From Candidatus Limihabitans stercoravium (GTDB taxonomy: Bacteria; Bacillota; Clostridia; Christensenellales; CAG-314), in the NCBI GenBank assembly GCA_018715495.1, contig DVLO01000008.1:33600-97599 (forward strand): a DNA stretch of 64,000 nucleotides, read 5' to 3'. Positions 1-7,937 of the stretch are shown piece after piece. The notes under the pieces are model-generated. The model made no database searches, was not told where the DNA came from, and was given only the letters and a program-made list of their open reading frames with translations. Each line of letters opens with the position of its first letter. Within the stretch, counting starts at the first letter, position 1. The position numbers were made by a program, and so were the translations under genes.

Positions 1-1
1 T

Positions 2-766
2 TACCAGGTCGCACTGGATGTGGAAAGCTACGGTGCCGACAGCGGAACTGTCAGCAAGAAGATCAACAACATTGTCAACGAAGTGTTGGCAGATTACCCC
101 GGTTACACCTACCAGGAAGGCGGTGTAAGCAAGTATCTCAACCAGGCATTTGACGGATTGGTTGTGTCACTGATTGCCGCATTCCTTCTGTTGTACGGCG
201 TGATGGCTTGCCAGTTCGAATCACTCTTGAAACCCCTTGTTGTAATAGTAAGTATTCCGTTTGCAATGACGGGCGGATTCCTTGCACTTGTTATTACAGG
301 TACACCTTTAAGTATTGTATCCTTTGTCGGAATCATCATGCTGATGGGCGTAATCGTCAACGGCGCAATTATAATGGTGGACAAGATAGATCTGCTCATC
401 AAGTCGGGTGTTCCCGTTCAACAGGCTGTCGTTGAAGGCACAGCGTCCAGATTGAGACCAATTCTCATGACGACATTGACAACAATTCTTGCCCTTGTAC
501 CGTTGGCACTTGGGTTGGGCGAAGGCGGAGAACTGATGCAGCCCATGGGCATTGTCGTTTTTGGCGGATTGTTACTTGGTACACTGGTAACGTTGGTACT
601 TGTTCCGTGTTTCTACTGCATTGTAAAGAGAGTGTCGTTTAAGAACTACACCTTTGACGCCGATAATTACGGAACAGCCATTGTAGACTTGGAAAAAATG
701 GAACAGCCTGAAGTTGCGGCAACCGATTGCAGCGGTACAGACTCTGAAACGGAAACAAAACAATGA
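2..766 (+). CDS. RND-family efflux transporter permease, C-terminal part (5' truncated by window edge)
   Basis: The reading frame is open from base 2 and ends at 766, so only the C-terminal 254 residues are present. It is the second half of an AcrB-like resistance-nodulation-division permease, an inner-membrane proton-driven exporter. Visible features are consecutive hydrophobic helices, the stretch with ACQFESLLKPLVVIVSIPF, a GIIMLMGVIVNGAIIMVD helix typical of the RND transmembrane core, and a RLRPILMTTLTTILALVPLAL helix pair. The last 40 residues are polar and acidic, a cytoplasmic tail. Any adaptor partner would lie upstream of the window. The substrate cannot be inferred. Confidence 0.88.
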   Translation, partial: YQVALDVESYGADSGTVSKKINNIVNEVLADYPGYTYQEGGVSKYLNQAFDGLVVSLIAAFLLLYGVMACQFESLLKPLVVIVSIPFAMTGGFLALVITGTPLSIVSFVGIIMLMGVIVNGAIIMVDKIDLLIKSGVPVQQAVVEGTASRLRPILMTTLTTILALVPLALGLGEGGELMQPMGIVVFGGLLLGTLVTLVLVPCFYCIVKRVSFKNYTFDADNYGTAIVDLEKMEQPEVAATDCSGTDSETETKQ

Positions 767-828
767 TGAAGTACTTTTAAGTTCCGTATCGGAAGTTTTA
801 GATTATAATAAACGCAATGTACGATAAC

Positions 829-863
829 ACAGCGAACTGACCTGTTGTCAGTCCGCTGTTTCT
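829..863 (+). terminator. Intrinsic terminator after the RND gene
   Basis: ACAGCG-a-ACTGAC pairs with GTCAGT-c-CGCTGT around a five-base loop. The stem is followed by a short T-rich tract. It sits about 60 bases after the RND stop codon. Confidence 0.75.
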
Positions 864-909
864 TTCGCCCTCAGTCAAATGAATAGTGTTGAAGTTTTTT
901 CGTTTGTTC

Positions 910-1107
910 TCAACTTCTACGCATACTGAAAGCCTTCAATAATGAGGTTGTAAACATTGCACAATGTGACAGTGTGCCTCTTATATTACGAAATCCATTG
1001 TAAAAGCGCTCAAGCGTACCCATTGGGCTGCGATAATTGTCTTTCGGGATGTGTTTTGCAAGGAACAGAGGTAGTTTATTTTCCGTGCAGTGTAAAATAA
1101 CACAGGT
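910..1107 (-). pseudogene. Possible remnant of a coding sequence (minus strand, no start codon)
   Basis: The minus strand is open for 65 codons from 1107 to a TGA at 910-912. There is no good start codon or ribosome binding site. The translation looks protein-like (it includes DNYRSPMGTLERFYNGFRNI) and is reminiscent of the C-terminal end of a larger protein such as a transposase. I cannot assign it to a family. It lies in the 662-base gap between the RND gene and the LRR lipoprotein. Apart from the terminator at 829-863 and the promoter at 1364-1392, I see nothing else supportable in that gap. Confidence 0.25.
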
Positions 1108-1363
1108 TTATAAACTCAAGTCCAAATTAAACTTAAATGTCATCATACCGGCTGCAATTTAATAAATATAGCACCTTCTACACTAAAAAATGACAGAATT
1201 GTCATATAACATCGCTTTGAAAAATGAGATGTAAAATACTTTAAAAGATGTAAAATTTTACACCAAAATAAATATAGTTGTTGTTGACATAAATAACACT
1301 TATCGTAATTAATTATTTTTATGTTTTTTTTTATAAATTTACTTCTTTGAAGTGGTTTTTTGC

Positions 1364-1392
1364 TTGACAAGGCAGCCTCTTTTGTAGATAAT
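1364..1392 (+). promoter_or_regulatory. Sigma-A type promoter of the LRR lipoprotein
   Basis: TTGACA at 1364-1369, a 17-base spacer and GATAAT at 1387-1392. A ribosome binding site (aaggag) lies just before the ATG at 1429. Confidence 0.75.
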
Positions 1393-1428
1393 TGAGCCGC
1401 CTAAATATTAGGTAAGGAGAATAGAAAA

Positions 1429-4035
1429 ATGAAAAAGTCACTTAGAATTTTGACTCTTGTGGTAGCACTGTGTGTGCTGGCAACACTAGTTGTTGCTTGT
1501 AAACCTGCTACCAAGTACACGGTAACATTTGATGCCGACGGTGGCACACCTGTGCCCGCTGCACAGGAAGTCAAAGAGGGAGAAAAGGCTACCAGACCTG
1601 ATGATCCCAAAAAGGACAACTTCAAGTTTCTTGGTTGGTACAACGGAGATACCAAGTATACTTTTGAAGAAGCTGTAACATCTGACATCACATTGAAGGC
1701 TAAGTGGGAAGCAATTTCTGTTGAATCCACAGAAACAACTGATGAAATCACCTATGAAACATCAATCATGGGAACAGGCATTTCTATCAAACTTGCTCTT
1801 ACATACGGAGTTGAATCTCACAAGATTACCGAAGTGGTATTCGGTGAATGTAAATTCACAACTGGCTCAAATTTCGAAACAACTTGGCAAGCAGGTAAGG
1901 ACGAAGCTGTCAAGGCCTACATCGGTATGACTCTTGAAGAAGTAATTGCTCTTGGCGCTCCTAGCGGTAACCAAGTAGTTACAGGTACAACACAATCATC
2001 TAAGGCATTGCTTGCTGCAATTCAGATGGCAGCAGGTACAGTTGGCAACAGCGATTCCGAATTTGTAGTAAACACGGCAACCGGTGAACTGACAGGTTAC
2101 ACAGGTACTGCAAGTGAAGTTACAATTCCTTCCGCTGTAGGCGACATCGCAATCACCGGCATTTCTGACGGTGCATTTGCAAACAACACAAAAATCACCA
2201 AGGTTACAATTCCTAGCACAGTTGAATCCCTTTCTGAAGGTGCATTCACAGGCGCAACAAATCTTACGGAAGTTGTTTTCGAACAGGGCGGCACAAGTCC
2301 TGTAATGATTAAAGGTTCTTTCAAAGACCTGACAAAGCTCACAACGGTTACGCTTCCTTCCAAGTCCAGCTTGATGGCAAGCGCATTTGAAGGTTGTACA
2401 GCTCTTGCAACAATCAACGGTCTTGAAAACGCTACAGTAATTCAGAACAGAGCTTTCTTCGGTTGCACATCTTTGACAAGCGTTACAACATCGGCAACGA
2501 TGATTGGCGAAAGCGCATTCGAAGGCTGCACATCTCTTGAAAGCGTTACAATCAATGCAGGCACATTCATGAACATGGGTGCCAAGTACATCTTCAAGGA
2601 TTGTACATCTTTGGAAACATTCGAAATTCCCTCTGTTGTAACAAGTATTTCTACAACAAGTTTCGAAAATTGTTCTAAACTTACATTGACAGTTGCTGAA
2701 GGAAACACCAAGTACTTTGCGGAAGACGGCGTGTTGTACAGTGACAACAACCTTGTTTACGTACCTGCAGGCGTTACAACATTTGAAATTCCTGCAACAA
2801 TCACAAACATCGGAAGCATGCAGACAACTTTTGCCGACGCTTCCAAGATTACTGCTATCACAGTAAGTGCCAACAATACCAAGTTTGTAGCCGACAACGG
2901 AGTTTTGTATACAGCAGGTTACAAGCAATTGCTTTTCATTCCGTCATCTGTAGGTCCTACATTTGAAATCCGTCCGGAAACTGCAACCGTTGGCGTAATG
3001 GCATTTGCTTACAGCACAGGTATTGAAACAATTACTGTAAATGAAGCTAATACAAAGTTCCAGGTAATCGACAGCGTTTTGTATTTTGAATCAGGCACTG
3101 ATTCGTTCTACCTTGTAACTGTTGCTGACCGTACAGTTGCTAAGGAAGTTACAATTCTTGGCGGAAATGGCGACTACAGATTGTCCAATGTAATGAGAGG
3201 TGCATTTGATTTCGGTAAACTGACAGGAATCAAGTTCATGGAAGCTGACCACATCGGTACAGGTTGGACCAATGTTACTCTTGATGAATCCATGACAATC
3301 AAGGCTGCTGAACCTTGCCAGCGCAAGATCAACAGCAACATGTCAAAGTATAAGGACAGAGTTGAATACTTCTCTGTTGCTACATTTACTGTAAATAACG
3401 AAGCTGAACTTTGCAATGCGTTGAAACTCTCAGGTGTAAAAGAAATCGTTCTTGGTTCCGACATCGGAATTACTCCCGTTGACCTTGGAACATCTACGCT
3501 TTCTCCGTCCATTGTAATTGACGCTGACATCACAATTAACCTCAACAATCACAAGCTGTATGTTGTTTATGACGGCAAAGCAGTGTTTACATCAACTATC
3601 TGCATGTTCTCCATCAATGGTGCTGACGTTGTAATCAATGGTGAAGGAACACTTGACACCGAAGCAGGAAACAACAACAGTTACGGTATCAACATTATCA
3701 ACGGCGGATCTCTTACAATCAACGGTGGTAACTACTACGGTGCAATTTCTGCAGTTCAGGTACAAAAGGGTTCACTTGTAATCAATGGAGGACACTTTGA
3801 CCTTGCAACAACAGTTAAAGAACTTTATCCTTCCTATGCGAAGTACATCATCAACTGCATTGACGCTAACTTCAAGGACGGTTCGGCTACCATTACAATC
3901 AATGGCGGAACTTTCGTCGGTATCGACTACTCCGCTAATCCCGAAGGTGAAGGAACATCATATATTGCAGAAGGCTACACGGTTGTATCCGAAAAACACG
4001 GCGAAGAAACATGGTACACGGTACAGGCTGCCTGA
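1429..4035 (+). CDS. Surface lipoprotein with an InlB-type B-repeat and BspA-type leucine-rich repeats
   Basis: 868 residues. The N-terminus is a lipoprotein signal with lipobox LVVAC, acylated cysteine at residue 24. Residues about 29-95 form one Listeria-Bacteroides (Flg_new/InlB B) repeat ending in the usual tryptophan motif (LKAKWEA). Residues about 220-640 carry BspA-like leucine-rich repeats with the signature pattern AFxGCTSLxSVT. The last 190 residues are rich in INGGxxTINGG turns, suggesting a beta-helix-like stalk or cap. Such proteins sit on the outer face of the membrane and are usually linked to adhesion or binding, but the ligand is unknown. The gene is monocistronic, with its own promoter and a terminator. 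Confidence 0.85.
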   Translation: MKKSLRILTLVVALCVLATLVVACKPATKYTVTFDADGGTPVPAAQEVKEGEKATRPDDPKKDNFKFLGWYNGDTKYTFEEAVTSDITLKAKWEAISVESTETTDEITYETSIMGTGISIKLALTYGVESHKITEVVFGECKFTTGSNFETTWQAGKDEAVKAYIGMTLEEVIALGAPSGNQVVTGTTQSSKALLAAIQMAAGTVGNSDSEFVVNTATGELTGYTGTASEVTIPSAVGDIAITGISDGAFANNTKITKVTIPSTVESLSEGAFTGATNLTEVVFEQGGTSPVMIKGSFKDLTKLTTVTLPSKSSLMASAFEGCTALATINGLENATVIQNRAFFGCTSLTSVTTSATMIGESAFEGCTSLESVTINAGTFMNMGAKYIFKDCTSLETFEIPSVVTSISTTSFENCSKLTLTVAEGNTKYFAEDGVLYSDNNLVYVPAGVTTFEIPATITNIGSMQTTFADASKITAITVSANNTKFVADNGVLYTAGYKQLLFIPSSVGPTFEIRPETATVGVMAFAYSTGIETITVNEANTKFQVIDSVLYFESGTDSFYLVTVADRTVAKEVTILGGNGDYRLSNVMRGAFDFGKLTGIKFMEADHIGTGWTNVTLDESMTIKAAEPCQRKINSNMSKYKDRVEYFSVATFTVNNEAELCNALKLSGVKEIVLGSDIGITPVDLGTSTLSPSIVIDADITINLNNHKLYVVYDGKAVFTSTICMFSINGADVVINGEGTLDTEAGNNNSYGINIINGGSLTINGGNYYGAISAVQVQKGSLVINGGHFDLATTVKELYPSYAKYIINCIDANFKDGSATITINGGTFVGIDYSANPEGEGTSYIAEGYTVVSEKHGEETWYTVQAA

Positions 4036-4120
4036 GAATTTCGGTTTTACACTGATTTCATCATTCCGTTTAACTGAAATGATGAATGGTTAATGTACTT
4101 AAAATTTAATTACCAAAACA

Positions 4121-4152
4121 AAAAAAACCAAGCATTCGTGCTTGGTTTTTTT
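4121..4152. terminator. Bidirectional intrinsic terminator between convergent genes
   Basis: AAAAAACCAAGCA, a TTCG tetraloop and TGCTTGGTTTTTTT make a stem with A-tract and T-tract on both sides. It can serve the LRR lipoprotein (plus) and the HAD phosphatase (minus). Confidence 0.85.
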
Positions 4153-4190
4153 GTTACGTTGGTATTTTTTCACATTCAAATTAATGTATA

Positions 4191-4880
4191 TCAGTTGAGT
4201 TGGAAAAGCATTTTGTCAAGAATGTTGTAAAGCTGTCCGTTGGCTGTGTAATCAGGGTCGGTTGTATAGTCTACGTATTGCTCAATGTGACTGTTGTCGA
4301 TATCTGCCTGACGTATGCCTATGGCAATTCCGTTGTTTTCTCTGACAAATTTGAAACTTGGTATATCGGTAGAGCCGTCCCCAAGATATATTATTCTATC
4401 CGCATTACTTGCAATTGTTTTTAAAATACTCACTTTATCGTCATGTGTAAGCGCAATGGGGCGATTGTGAGTGTAGTCAATGTCGCTTGCGTAAATGTAG
4501 TTGAATTTGTGGGCAATGGGTGTTGCCTCTATCATTGATTTCAGCCCGCAGGAAATGACGTAGTGTTCTACAGTGAGATTGTGTTCTTTAAAGAGTTTGT
4601 TTACGCAGTCGAACCAACCTTCAACGCCTTTTTGCAGCACTGTATTTTTACCGTGTTTGGTAAGACCTACCTTGCTTATATCAACGTTGTGAGCGTTGCA
4701 CTCATCAATCAGCGTAATCAGGGCTGCATTTATTCCGTCGGTGTTGTCAGTAACCGACCGCTGTTCACACAGGCGCCAGTATTCGTCGGCTGTCAATCCC
4801 AGCGCAGGAATAAGACTGTATTCTTCCATGTCAGTCGTGGACAGCGTTCTGTCGAAGTCGTAAACGATTGCTATTGTCAT
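4191..4880 (-). CDS. HAD-superfamily phosphatase
   Basis: 229 residues on the minus strand. Motif I is YDFDRTLS near the N-terminus, with nucleophile D8 and acid/base D10. Motif IV is YLGDGSTDIPSF near residue 165, giving the metal-binding acidic residues. The order and spacing match HAD-IB type hydrolases related to phosphoserine phosphatase, acting in the cytoplasm on a phosphorylated small molecule. The substrate is not predictable from sequence. The start is supported by an upstream aaaggggt ribosome binding site. The gene is transcribed divergently from the hypothetical gene at 5066. Confidence 0.82.
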   Translation of the reverse strand: MTIAIVYDFDRTLSTTDMEEYSLIPALGLTADEYWRLCEQRSVTDNTDGINAALITLIDECNAHNVDISKVGLTKHGKNTVLQKGVEGWFDCVNKLFKEHNLTVEHYVISCGLKSMIEATPIAHKFNYIYASDIDYTHNRPIALTHDDKVSILKTIASNADRIIYLGDGSTDIPSFKFVRENNGIAIGIRQADIDNSHIEQYVDYTTDPDYTANGQLYNILDKMLFQLN

Positions 4881-4906
4881 TTTCTACCCCTTTATCATTT
4901 TGCAAC

Positions 4907-4935
4907 ATTGTATCACAAAGAGGTATTTGTTGCAA
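4907..4935 (-). promoter_or_regulatory. Promoter of the HAD phosphatase gene
   Basis: On the minus strand: TTGCAA (4930-4935), a 17-base spacer and TACAAT (4907-4912), ending about 27 bases before the start codon. Confidence 0.7.
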
Positions 4936-5065
4936 ATGTATTTGAAAAAAGTGTATTTGCTACATCAATTTACAAATTCTGACAAATTGCGTAGTTTTAT
5001 TTAATGTACAATTTCGGTGGTAAACTGGTAATGCGGACAGTAATCTAGTACCAAGGAAGGGTAAT

Positions 5066-5908
5066 ATGTATTGCAAGAAGATACTGATTTTTAACAATGT
5101 TGACAACAGTGCGGCGATAAAGGGCAGGCAGTTGTGCGGTATGTTAAAGACTGAGGGCATTGGAAACAATGTCACGGATTGTCGGTTATTTGTGACCAAC
5201 GCAAGACCTGACATTGACACCTGGTATTGTGTAGTGCGTGTAAACGGCAAGGTGTTCAGTAAACAGTGTCAATTAAATAATTTCTGTTTTCAGCTGCCTG
5301 TAAATGTAACCGGAGATATTGCCTGTGTGTTGGTTGCAAACATCGGAAATCCTACTGTAGTTGCAACAGCGTGTATAGGTGAGTCGTCGAATCTGCAATA
5401 CCTTTTGGCGAATGCATCCAAACTGGTGTCAAGCGATCAGTGGACGGAATACGAAAAGTTCGTTGCTGCGACTGATGACTTCTATGGCAATGCACAGGCG
5501 GTAGATGTGGGTAAATTGCTTGAAAACGCACAAAGCAAGTACAAGACGGTAGAAGAATACAGTACGGCATTCGACAAGTACTACGCAGGCGGACGCCAGG
5601 ACAACTACTATCAGAGTGTAAAAAAGGAAATCACCAATCTGTTTTTACAATTTCCGCCTTACTATCCTTTAATAAGGCAATTCCCCGATTGCTTTTTCGT
5701 CAGAGTAGATTTTCCCACGGGCAACAGATTTTTTGTAATGGGATTGTTACAACAGGACAACGCCGTCCGATACATATGTTACGGATTGCCTGCCGATAAG
5801 GAAGGTTTCGACGACAAGGATTTTTCTTACCTGTCATGCAGTGACGGGGGATTCTGGATGCTTTACCAGGACGCAAATACCGGTCAGATAACATCCTATA
5901 AGGAGTAA
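5066..5908 (+). CDS. Hypothetical cytoplasmic protein
   Basis: 280 residues, no signal peptide and no membrane helix, so probably cytoplasmic. I do not recognise the family. The N-terminal 110 residues are beta-rich with several cysteines. The middle (about 120-190) is predicted helical. The C-terminal 90 residues, from FPPYYPLIRQFPDCFFVRVD, are aromatic-rich and end in a compact beta domain with YICYGLPADKEG and WMLYQDANTG. The start follows an aaggaaggg ribosome binding site. A TACAAT at 5007-5012 is a possible -10 box without a clear -35. It lies between divergent and co-directional single genes, so context gives no function. Confidence 0.7.
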   Translation: MYCKKILIFNNVDNSAAIKGRQLCGMLKTEGIGNNVTDCRLFVTNARPDIDTWYCVVRVNGKVFSKQCQLNNFCFQLPVNVTGDIACVLVANIGNPTVVATACIGESSNLQYLLANASKLVSSDQWTEYEKFVAATDDFYGNAQAVDVGKLLENAQSKYKTVEEYSTAFDKYYAGGRQDNYYQSVKKEITNLFLQFPPYYPLIRQFPDCFFVRVDFPTGNRFFVMGLLQQDNAVRYICYGLPADKEGFDDKDFSYLSCSDGGFWMLYQDANTGQITSYKE

Positions 5909-5987
5909 ATTTCCCTTTATTGCTCTGTGAATGCTCATTTGCTGATGGTATGTTGTTGCAACAGCCGTATTTATTGCGTAAAAAATG

Positions 5988-6016
5988 TTGCAATTTTTCA
6001 AATTATGCTTTATAAT
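5988..6016 (+). promoter_or_regulatory. Promoter of the DUF5050-like lipoprotein gene
   Basis: TTGCAA at 5988-5993, a 17-base spacer and a perfect TATAAT at 6011-6016. An aaaggag ribosome binding site lies upstream of the ATG at 6055. Confidence 0.8.
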
Positions 6017-6054
6017 GAAAGCCTATGAGCATATACAAAAGGAGTTTTATATAA

Positions 6055-7479
6055 ATGTTCAAGAGCAATTTTTCTAAAAAAGCGTTGATCATGGTAGTTT
6101 CGTTGATTTTGCTTGTGTCAACATTGCTTGTTGCATGTAATCCTACGGGCAGCGAATTTAACGAATTCCCCTCACTTCCTGCTGCGGGCGAAGTGTCCAG
6201 CAACGGCGGTATTGCTGTGGCTTACGGCGACTACATCTACTACGTCAACGGTTACAACAGTTCTTATACAGGAAGCAACAAGTACGAAGGAGATGTAGCA
6301 TTGGGCAACATCGTTCGTATCGCAAAAAGCGACCTTGCCGAAATTGTTGAAATCAACAATGAAGATACAACAACAAGCAAGAAGACTGAAAAGATCGCTG
6401 AACAAGTTTACGAAAAGTCTGAATTGGTTGTACCCAAGGTTGTTTACTCAGGTAACACAACAGATACATCCGTTACAGGTATCTACATTTTCGGAAACAA
6501 GTTGTACTACACAACACCCAACGATGATCTTACAGCAAACGGTAGTGTGAAGTACAGTGAACTGTGCATCTACAGTGCTGACCTTGACGGCAAGAACAAC
6601 ACCAAGTTGTTTACAATGACATCCAACAGCCTTGTGATGAGCCTGATGGAAAAGGATTCCAAGGTTTACGCAATGTACGTTGAAACAACAGCAACAGACA
6701 CAACAAAGGCTGGTCTGTACTGCGTTGAACTTACTGCAAGCGACAGAACAGCTACATTGATCAGTGAAAGCGCTACAACAGTTTCCTTTGACAAGAACAC
6801 ACTTTCTGCTTACTATCACAACAAGGACGGCAGTATCTGCAGTTACACAGTAGGTGATGAAAGCGAAACAGTGCTTGTGGAAAAGACAAAGGATTCCACA
6901 ATGACCTACACAATTGTTTCCAACAACAAGGGAACAGTTTACTTCAAGCAGGTAGACAGCACAAATACATCATTGAAGTACGGTCTTCTTGCAATCAAGA
7001 AGGGCGATGAAAAGGCTGTAAGCGTATTTGCTGATGAAAGCAAGACAGGTATCTTCGGTTACGAAGAAGGCGTTGTACTTGCAGACAAACTTGCTGAATC
7101 TTCATTGAATGTTTACCAGCTGATTTACACAAGCGGTTCGGCTGAAGAAATCATTTATGTTCTTCCCGAAAGCAGTCAGGGTAGCACAATCACCATCAAC
7201 AAGATTGACGGCGACACATTGTACTACACAATCGACAGCAAGCTGTATTCGTTGAACTTGAAGACTGTTCTTGAAAGCGGTGAACCTGCAACAGGCGACG
7301 ACATCACATTTGTTGCTTACTCTGTTGCTTCTACAACAGGTTGGGCAGCTTACGATGTATTGGGCGAATACGTTTTCAGTTTCAGCGGCGACAAGGTTCA
7401 GGTTGTCAAGTACGATGTTGAAAAGGAAGCTAACATCACAACAGACATCACATCTGTAAAGCCAAGCGAAGAAGAGTAA
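6055..7479 (+). CDS. Secreted lipoprotein with a beta-propeller-like (DUF5050-type) ectodomain
   Basis: 474 residues. A signal peptide ends in lipobox LLVAC with acylated cysteine 28. The mature part has repeated blocks of the kind YGDYIYYVNG, IFGNKLYYTT and KIDGDTLYYTIDSKLYSLNL. This is the pattern of DUF5050 and similar propeller-forming repeats in Firmicutes surface proteins. No catalytic motif is visible, so a binding or scaffold role outside the membrane is inferred. It has its own promoter and a strong terminator, so it is probably monocistronic. Confidence 0.78.
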   Translation: MFKSNFSKKALIMVVSLILLVSTLLVACNPTGSEFNEFPSLPAAGEVSSNGGIAVAYGDYIYYVNGYNSSYTGSNKYEGDVALGNIVRIAKSDLAEIVEINNEDTTTSKKTEKIAEQVYEKSELVVPKVVYSGNTTDTSVTGIYIFGNKLYYTTPNDDLTANGSVKYSELCIYSADLDGKNNTKLFTMTSNSLVMSLMEKDSKVYAMYVETTATDTTKAGLYCVELTASDRTATLISESATTVSFDKNTLSAYYHNKDGSICSYTVGDESETVLVEKTKDSTMTYTIVSNNKGTVYFKQVDSTNTSLKYGLLAIKKGDEKAVSVFADESKTGIFGYEEGVVLADKLAESSLNVYQLIYTSGSAEEIIYVLPESSQGSTITINKIDGDTLYYTIDSKLYSLNLKTVLESGEPATGDDITFVAYSVASTTGWAAYDVLGEYVFSFSGDKVQVVKYDVEKEANITTDITSVKPSEEE

Positions 7480-7494
7480 TCTTTAAAACATTCA

Positions 7495-7525
7495 AGACAG
7501 GATGGCGACATCCTGTCTTTTTTTG
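7495..7525 (+). terminator. Intrinsic terminator after the DUF5050-like lipoprotein
   Basis: AGACAGGATG, loop GCGA, CATCCTGTCT: a perfect ten-base-pair stem followed by seven or more Ts. Confidence 0.92.
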
Positions 7526-7556
7526 CACGTCGCACATTTTTTACCGCATGTACGCA

Positions 7557-7717
7557 GTCTACTTTTATTAGAGTGTAGAATATACCCATTTGTATTGACA
7601 AATAGGTTGTACTGATGTATTATATACTAGCCTTTCGGGGTAAGGATTTTTATGAGATTACGAATTAAATTGTCTACAATGCAGATCATTGCATTGGGAT
7701 TTATCATCATCATATTT
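7557..7717 (+). repeat. Direct repeat, copy 1 (promoter, RBS and first codons of ktrB)
   Basis: 161-base unit that recurs exactly 220 bases downstream at 7777-7937. The core 7591-7717 matches 7811-7937 at 124 of 127 positions. Upstream, 17 of the first 18 bases match and about 15 bases have diverged. It contains a full promoter, ribosome binding site, ATG and about 22 codons. Confidence 0.93.
7595..7623 (+). promoter_or_regulatory. Duplicated upstream promoter (ktrB copy 1)
   Basis: TTGACA at 7595-7600, a 17-base spacer and TATTAT at 7618-7623. It is identical to the downstream copy at 7815-7843, so both should be active. Transcripts from here would start about 240 bases before the real ktrB start. 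Confidence 0.8.
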
Positions 7718-7825
7718 TGCCTGTTCGACAATAAACAGGTTAGTGTAAGTTGTGCAGTGTGTTGCAATTGCTTGTTGTCTACTTTTGTTAGAGTTACTAA
7801 CAGCGTCGATTGTATTGACAAATAG
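7652..7825 (+). CDS. 57-residue leader ORF made from the duplicated start of ktrB
   Basis: The ORF starts at the copy-1 ATG behind the same ggggtaagga ribosome binding site as ktrB. Its first 22 codons encode the KtrB N-terminus (MRLRIKLSTMQIIALGFIII). It then runs into unrelated sequence (CLFDNKQVSVSCAVCCNC and on). Its TAG stop at 7823-7825 overlaps the spacer of the second promoter. It may be translated as a short peptide with one hydrophobic segment and a cysteine-rich tail, or be a broken duplicate with no role. Confidence 0.45.
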   Translation: MRLRIKLSTMQIIALGFIIIIFCLFDNKQVSVSCAVCCNCLLSTFVRVTNSVDCIDK

Positions 7826-7937
7826 GTTGTACTGATGTATTATATACTAGCCTTTCGGGGTAAGGATTATTATGAGATTACGAATTAAACTTTCTACAAT
7901 GCAGATCATTGCATTGGGATTTATCATCATCATATTT
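7777..7937 (+). repeat. Direct repeat, copy 2 (functional ktrB 5' end)
   Basis: Second copy of the 161-base unit at 7557-7717, offset 220 bases. It contains the promoter directly in front of the intact ktrB gene. Confidence 0.93.
7815..7843 (+). promoter_or_regulatory. Proximal ktrB promoter
   Basis: TTGACA at 7815-7820, a 17-base spacer and TATTAT at 7838-7843. The expected leader to the ATG at 7872 is only about 20 bases, too short to hold a riboswitch. Confidence 0.8.

Noticed and set aside
1996..2928. 310-codon open frame on the minus strand
   Set aside because: It mirrors the repetitive LRR lipoprotein gene. The high cysteine content comes from complementing GCA/ACA-rich codons.
7718..7776. 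Shared CTGTTCGACAA word between the ktrB duplication spacer and 22244-22254
   Set aside because: Only 11 exact bases with weak similarity around them; this is expected by chance in 64 kb.
7623..7872. Cyclic di-AMP riboswitch in front of ktrB
   Set aside because: Both promoters give leaders of about 20 bases to their ATGs and I see no ydaO-type conserved blocks. The 220-base spacing is explained by a direct duplication.
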